Of a DNA stretch of 64,000 nt, positions 60,232 to 64,000 are shown piece by piece. Each line of letters begins with the position of its first letter. Positions within the stretch are counted from its first letter, which is position 1. The notes under the pieces were generated by a model that saw nothing but the letters and a program-made list of their open reading frames with translations, was not told the DNA's origin and ran no database searches. This DNA is from Egibacter rhizosphaerae (GTDB lineage Bacteria; Actinomycetota; Nitriliruptoria; Euzebyales; Egibacteraceae), in the NCBI RefSeq assembly GCF_004322855.1, contig NZ_CP036402.1, positions 2,666,001 through 2,730,000 on the forward strand, given 5' to 3'. Both the position numbers and the translations under genes were made by a program.

Positions 60232-62000
60232 TGACCGCACCGTCGCGATCGGGGCAGGCGGGCGAGGCACCCGCGCCGGGCCAGGAGGACCAGGCAGGTC
60301 AACAGGCCCGCGCACGCGGCGAGCGTGCCGCCGGCGGCCGGAAGGGCGCGCCGGGCGGGGTGTTGGGTCCCGGCGAGACCGTCGTGTGGCTCTGGCGGCG
60401 GCTGCGGCGCATGTCGACCGCTTTGTGGCTCCTGTTCGCACTCGCCGCCGCGAGCCTGATCGCGACGTTCGTGCCGCAGGAGCCGGTGATCCCGACGACG
60501 GTCGCGGACTGGCGGGAGGGCGTCGAGGGCCCGGGGCCGGAAGTGGCGGCCGCGTTCGACGCGCTGGGGCTCTTCGACGTCTACGGGTCGTGGTGGTTCA
60601 TCGCGGTCGTCGTGCTGCTGTTCGTGAGCCTCACCGGATGCCTCATCCCGCGCTGGAAGGCGTTCGCCGTGCAGGTGCGTCGCCCCCCGGTGGCCGGGCG
60701 CAACCTCGATCGGCTGTCGCACCGCCGCGAGATCGCCACGGATCGTTCCCCCGAGGAGGCGCTCACCGCGGCCGAGCGCGTGCTGCGGCGGCACCGGTTC
60801 CGGCGACGCCGTGTGGCCCCCGACGAGGCATCCGTCGCCGGCTCGGGCACCGGCTCCGCCCGGAGCCGCATCGCGGCGGAACGGGGCCATTGGCGCGAGG
60901 GCGGCAGCCTCCTGTTCCACACCTCCTTCTACGTGCTGCTCGCCGGCGTCATCGGCGGTCACGCCCTGGGGTTCTTCGGCCAGGTCAACGTGGTCGAGGG
61001 TGATGCGTTCACCGACACCCGGATCGCCTACGACCGGGCGGAACCCGGCGCGCTCTTCGGTGCCGACTCGCACCGCGGGTTCACGGTCCGCCTGGACGAG
61101 TTCGACGTCCGGTTCGCGCCGAACCAGGTGCCGAGCGAGTTCGTCTCGAGCGTTACCGTGCTCGAGGAGGGCGAGGAGGTCCACGAGGACGAGGTCCGGG
61201 TCAACGACCGCCTCGAGTACGCGGGGATGAACCTCTACCAGATGCGCTGGGGCTATGCGCCCGAACTCCGGGTGCGCAGCGGCGACGAGCCGCTCTACGA
61301 GGACCATCTGATGCTGCGCGAAGAGGACACCGGTGCGTGGACCGGGGTCGCGAAGGTGGCGGTCGGGGACCCGCAGATCGCCCTCGAGGTGCTGCTGATC
61401 CCCGACTTCGGCGTCACCGACGACGGCGAAGTGGTCAACCGCGGGCCCGAGGCCGAGAACCCCCGGCTGTTCGGCAACCTGTGGGTCGGCGACCTCGGCT
61501 TCGAGCGTGCGCTGCCAGCGGCGGAGTTCGACCGCGAAGGGGGCGAGCGCCTCGCGACGGTGGAGCTCGAGCCGGGCAGCACGCAGCAGTTGCTCGGCGA
61601 CGACCTCGTGCTCGACTTCGACGGGGTGGCGCACTGGTCCGGCTTCCAGGTCGCGCACCAACCCGGGCGGGGGGTCCTGCTGTTCGCCGCGGCGTTGCTG
61701 CTGGCCGGCCTGGTGCCCTCGCTGTACGCCTACCGGCGCCGGCTGTGGGTCGACGTCCACCCGAGCGGACAGGGCAGCGCGGTGCGGGTCGCGGGGGTCG
61801 CGCAGCAGCGGGGCGAGCGATTCGCCGACGAGTTCGAACGGGTCGGCCGGGAGCTCGAGGACGCTCTGGCGGGGGAACCGCGGGCCTCGTCGGATGCGAG
61901 GATGGGCCCGGCCGGCGAGGATTCGAGCGAGCCCCGCCCATGGGGGGACGAGTCGATCGGTCCGGACGAATCGAGCGAGGAAGCCGATGCCCGACGCTGA
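60231..62000 (+). CDS. resB: System II cytochrome c biogenesis protein ResB (Ccs1)
   Basis: The 589-residue protein has an Ala/Gly/Arg-rich start, TM helices (TALWLLFALAAASLIATFVP, WWFIAVVVLLFVSLTGCLIP, SLLFHTSFYVLLAGVIG), a large outer domain and a final TM before an Arg-rich tail. The outer domain has the ResB features VNDRLEYAGMNLYQMRWGYA and AHWSGFQVAHQPG. With CcsA it moves heme and joins it to CxxCH sites. ATG 60231 overlaps the CcdA stop; its 3' end overlaps CcsA by 14 bases. Confidence 0.9.
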   Translation: MTAPSRSGQAGEAPAPGQEDQAGQQARARGERAAGGRKGAPGGVLGPGETVVWLWRRLRRMSTALWLLFALAAASLIATFVPQEPVIPTTVADWREGVEGPGPEVAAAFDALGLFDVYGSWWFIAVVVLLFVSLTGCLIPRWKAFAVQVRRPPVAGRNLDRLSHRREIATDRSPEEALTAAERVLRRHRFRRRRVAPDEASVAGSGTGSARSRIAAERGHWREGGSLLFHTSFYVLLAGVIGGHALGFFGQVNVVEGDAFTDTRIAYDRAEPGALFGADSHRGFTVRLDEFDVRFAPNQVPSEFVSSVTVLEEGEEVHEDEVRVNDRLEYAGMNLYQMRWGYAPELRVRSGDEPLYEDHLMLREEDTGAWTGVAKVAVGDPQIALEVLLIPDFGVTDDGEVVNRGPEAENPRLFGNLWVGDLGFERALPAAEFDREGGERLATVELEPGSTQQLLGDDLVLDFDGVAHWSGFQVAHQPGRGVLLFAAALLLAGLVPSLYAYRRRLWVDVHPSGQGSAVRVAGVAQQRGERFADEFERVGRELEDALAGEPRASSDARMGPAGEDSSEPRPWGDESIGPDESSEEADARR

Positions 62001-63150
62001 GATGTTCAACGAGGCCTGGAACACCGCGTCCAACAACCTGTTCTACGGGGCGCTGATCGCCTACCTCGTGGGGATGGTCGGCTACTTCTTCCGGATGGCG
62101 TACACGCACGTCGGGCCCGACGGGACCCAGGCCACCAGCCCCATCGGCCGGCGCGTGGGGCTGGCCGCGACCGTCGTCACCGTGGGAGGGGCCGCCGCGC
62201 ACCTCGTGAGCATCGTGCTCCGGGGACTTGCCGCGGGGCGCGCGCCGTGGGCGAACATGTACGAGTACTCGTCCGGCCTCGCGTTCCTCGTCGTGGTCAT
62301 CGGGTTGATCGTCCTGCAGCGCCGCTACGGCTACACGCACGTGGTGGGGTTCGTGATCGCCCTCGCCGTGCTGATCATGGCCGGCGGCCTGATGCTGTAC
62401 GCGGCCCCCGACCCCCTGCAGCCCTCACTGCAGAGTTGGTGGATCCGCGTGCACGTGAGTGCGGCGATGGTCGCCTCGTCGATCTTCACGGTCGCGTTCG
62501 TCGCGACCGCCCTGTACCTGGTGAAGGACACCGCCGAACGCCGGCTGGCCGAGCGCAGCGGCCAGGCGTTCGGGGGCTCGACCGTCGGCGCCGCCAACGT
62601 GGACGGTCCGTCGGGCCGACCGGAGGACGAGGTCGCGATCGACGCCGACGCGCCGATGGTCGCGCCTGCCACGGCGCAGCGGGAGGTGCTGGGCCTGTGG
62701 CCGTTCCTGGTCGTCCCGGCCGTGATCGTGGCGGGCTACGTGTTGGCGGTCTGGCAGGCGCCGGTGGCTGCGGTGATCTCGGGCGGCGTGGCCGCGCTGC
62801 TGGGCGGGTCGCTGCGCTACGCGGTGCCCTACCTGCCCGCCGCGGCCCAGCTCGACAACGTCGCGTACCGGACGGTGGCGTTCGCGTTCCCGATCTGGAC
62901 GTTCGCGGTGATCGCGGGCGCGATCTGGGCCGAGGAGGCGTGGGGCCGCTACTGGGGGTGGGATCCCAAGGAGACCGCCTCGTTCGTGACCTGGGTGTTC
63001 TACGCCGGCTACCTGCACGCCCGAGCGACGCGCGGCTGGCGCGGGCGCGGTGCCGCGTGGATCGGCGTCGTCTCGTTCATCGCCCTGGTGGTGACGTTCT
63101 ACGCCGTGAACCTCTTCGTGGTCGGCCTGCACTCCTACGCGGGCGTGTAG
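61987..63150 (+). CDS. ccsA: System II cytochrome c synthetase subunit CcsA (ResC)
   Basis: The 387-residue protein has about eight TM helices and the WWD heme-handling motif WGRYWGWDPKETASFVTWVF starting at residue 319, plus WIGVVSFIALVVTFYAVNLF after it. Conserved His residues in the flanking helices would bind heme. It transfers heme to apocytochrome c with ResB. ATG 61987 is supported by GCGAGGAAG upstream; the next ATG in frame, 62002, is possible. Last gene of the cytochrome cluster, before a convergent MarR gene. Confidence 0.93.
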   Translation: MPDAEMFNEAWNTASNNLFYGALIAYLVGMVGYFFRMAYTHVGPDGTQATSPIGRRVGLAATVVTVGGAAAHLVSIVLRGLAAGRAPWANMYEYSSGLAFLVVVIGLIVLQRRYGYTHVVGFVIALAVLIMAGGLMLYAAPDPLQPSLQSWWIRVHVSAAMVASSIFTVAFVATALYLVKDTAERRLAERSGQAFGGSTVGAANVDGPSGRPEDEVAIDADAPMVAPATAQREVLGLWPFLVVPAVIVAGYVLAVWQAPVAAVISGGVAALLGGSLRYAVPYLPAAAQLDNVAYRTVAFAFPIWTFAVIAGAIWAEEAWGRYWGWDPKETASFVTWVFYAGYLHARATRGWRGRGAAWIGVVSFIALVVTFYAVNLFVVGLHSYAGV

Positions 63151-63175
63151 CCGCCGTGACGCCCGGTGCGACTCG

Positions 63176-63189
63176 GCCCCGTACGGGGC
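63176..63189. terminator. GC-rich palindrome between convergent genes
   Basis: GCCCCGTACGGGGC is a perfect 14-base palindrome between the ccsA stop and the end of the MarR gene. It could end transcription from both sides, though there is no T tract. Confidence 0.35.
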
Positions 63190-63193
63190 AAGG

Positions 63194-63709
63194 TCAGGCG
63201 TGGCCGTCCGGTTCGCCCAGCCGCTCGAGGACGGTGGTGGTGATCGAGGCGAGCGCGTCGAGTTGCTGTGGGTCGAGCAGGTCGATCAGGTACCGGCGGA
63301 CGTGCTCCACGTGGGCGGGTGCGGCCGCCTCGATCGTTTCACGACCGTAGGCCGTGAGGACGACGTAGTCGCCCCGGCGGTCGCTCTCGCAGCCTTCGCG
63401 GGACACCAGGCCACGCCGCTCCATCCGCTTGAGGTGGTGCGAGAGCCGGCTCTTCTCCCAGTCCGTGAGCTCACACAGTTGGAAGGAGCGCAGCCGTCCG
63501 TCGGAGGCCTCGGACAGGTGGACCAGCACCTCGTAGTCGGCGAGTGACAGGCCCGCCGCGGCCAGCAGCTCGCGGTTCAGGCGCGTTGCCAGGCGCCCCT
63601 GCATGCGGACGAAGCCCCGCCAGGCCGCCAGCTCACGATCGTCGAGCCAGCGTGGCTCGCTCGTCCGCGGCGCCACGCCGCCCGTCCCGCTGGTCGTGTT
63701 CAGGCTCAT
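63194..63709 (-). CDS. MarR-family transcriptional regulator
   Basis: The 171-residue winged-helix protein has RWLDDRELAAWRGFVRMQGR, LSLADYEVLVHLSEASDG, LTDWEKSRLSHHLKRMERRG as the recognition helix and SDRRGDYVVLTAYGRETIEA as the wing. It is divergently arranged with the yceI gene across a 112-base gap that contains two inverted repeats and a promoter. Such MarR proteins often repress themselves and the adjacent stress gene and respond to oxidants or phenolics. Ligand unknown. Confidence 0.9.
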   Translation of the reverse strand: MSLNTTSGTGGVAPRTSEPRWLDDRELAAWRGFVRMQGRLATRLNRELLAAAGLSLADYEVLVHLSEASDGRLRSFQLCELTDWEKSRLSHHLKRMERRGLVSREGCESDRRGDYVVLTAYGRETIEAAAPAHVEHVRRYLIDLLDPQQLDALASITTTVLERLGEPDGHA

Positions 63710-63733
63710 CGAGTCGAGTGTAGCGCACCTATG

Positions 63734-63774
63734 GTTGACGCGTCATCAACTTGGGGTATGGTTGAGGTGTCAAC
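63734..63774 (+). promoter_or_regulatory. yceI promoter with paired inverted repeats (MarR operator candidate)
   Basis: GTTGA-N7-TCAAC at 63734-63750 (containing the 10-base palindrome TGACGCGTCA) and GTTGA-N4-TCAAC at 63761-63774 share the same half-site. A -35 TTGACG (63735-63740) and -10 TATGGT (63757-63762), 16 bases apart, run through them. This is the expected layout for a divergently encoded MarR repressor acting on yceI and itself. Confidence 0.55.
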
Positions 63775-63821
63775 GAGCAGATCACCTGTGTGCTGCCGAC
63801 CCCGAACCCAAGGAGACACCG

Positions 63822-64000
63822 ATGAGCACGGCCACGATCACGGACCACGAGCGCTTGACCGGCACGTACAGCATCGACCCCGACCACAGCCGGATCGGGT
63901 TCGTCGCCCGGCACGCGATGGTCTCCAAGGTGCGCGGCACCTTCAACGAGTTCGAAGGGACCGTGTACGCCGACGGCTCCAACCCCGAGAACTCCCGCGC
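63822..64000 (+). CDS. YceI-family protein, 5' part only
   Basis: The gene runs off the window. The visible 59 residues read ERLTGTYSIDPDHSRIGFVA with RHAMVSKVRGTFNEFEGTVY, the hallmark N-terminus of YceI lipocalin-like proteins, which bind isoprenoid-type molecules and are induced by stress. AAGGAGACACC precedes ATG 63822. No signal peptide, so a cytoplasmic form, common in actinobacteria. Probably regulated by the adjacent MarR. Confidence 0.9.
   Translation, partial: MSTATITDHERLTGTYSIDPDHSRIGFVARHAMVSKVRGTFNEFEGTVYADGSNPENSR

Overview
The window is high-GC DNA from an actinomycete-type bacterium. Three things point that way: GTG and TTG starts with ATGA/GTGA stop-start overlaps are everywhere; rex is followed directly by hem genes, as in Streptomyces; and cytochrome c maturation is System II (CcdA/ResB/CcsA). 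The triple CWB2 wall-binding repeat, the LAxTG-type sorting signal and the b6f-like split cytochrome b suggest a deep-branching lineage such as Nitriliruptoria. That placement is inference. No rRNA, tRNA, CRISPR array or intact insertion sequence was seen.

Bases 1-21.3 kb are a surface polysaccharide locus. It holds a GT2 transferase, two Wzx-type flippases, a phosphoribosyltransferase-HAD fusion, a hexapeptide acetyltransferase, the polyprenyl-phosphate sugar-1-phosphate transferase that would start synthesis, dTDP-rhamnose genes (rmlBDC together, rmlA apart), a sugar epimerase, a GT4 transferase and a GNAT protein. A membrane pair (an anchored protein plus an HTTM-domain protein) and a second multi-TM protein are interspersed. 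The stretches 3.1-6.25 kb and 11.4-13.9 kb look less GC-rich than their surroundings, as expected for exchanged polysaccharide cassettes. Decayed genes are present: a PIN-toxin fragment and a shrunken sugar transferase. The block ends with a processive-type GT2 behind a long foldable leader and a 50-residue LAYTG protein.

Bases 21.3-39.2 kb are mixed metabolism. They include a secreted GH16 protein with three nearly identical CWB2 repeats, a large LuxR (LAL) regulator, AcuC-type deacetylase with a coupled phosphatase-like protein, a quinone oxidoreductase, a DUF1028 protein, a SAM hydrolase (DUF62), an epimerase-acyltransferase pair, a DJ-1/PfpI protein, a TIM-barrel isomerase, an acyl-CoA ligase and an ATP-grasp protein.

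Bases 39.4-63.2 kb are a heme and respiration supercluster, all on the plus strand except one E1/transketolase-like gene and one tiny membrane protein. It starts with glutaredoxin and the NADH-sensing repressor Rex, then precorrin-2 dehydrogenase, hemA, hemC, cobA-hemD fusion, a repeat-rich gap, hemB, an SnoaL protein, an aldo/keto reductase, hemL and a TlpA thioredoxin. Next comes a b6f-like quinol:cytochrome c complex (cytochrome b6, subunit IV, Rieske, di-heme cytochrome c) flanked by two unfamiliar membrane proteins, followed by lipoprotein TlpA, CcdA, ResB and CcsA. Together these would make heme, attach it to cytochrome c and build the quinol-oxidising complex under redox control. The window closes with a divergent MarR-yceI pair whose shared promoter carries two inverted repeats.
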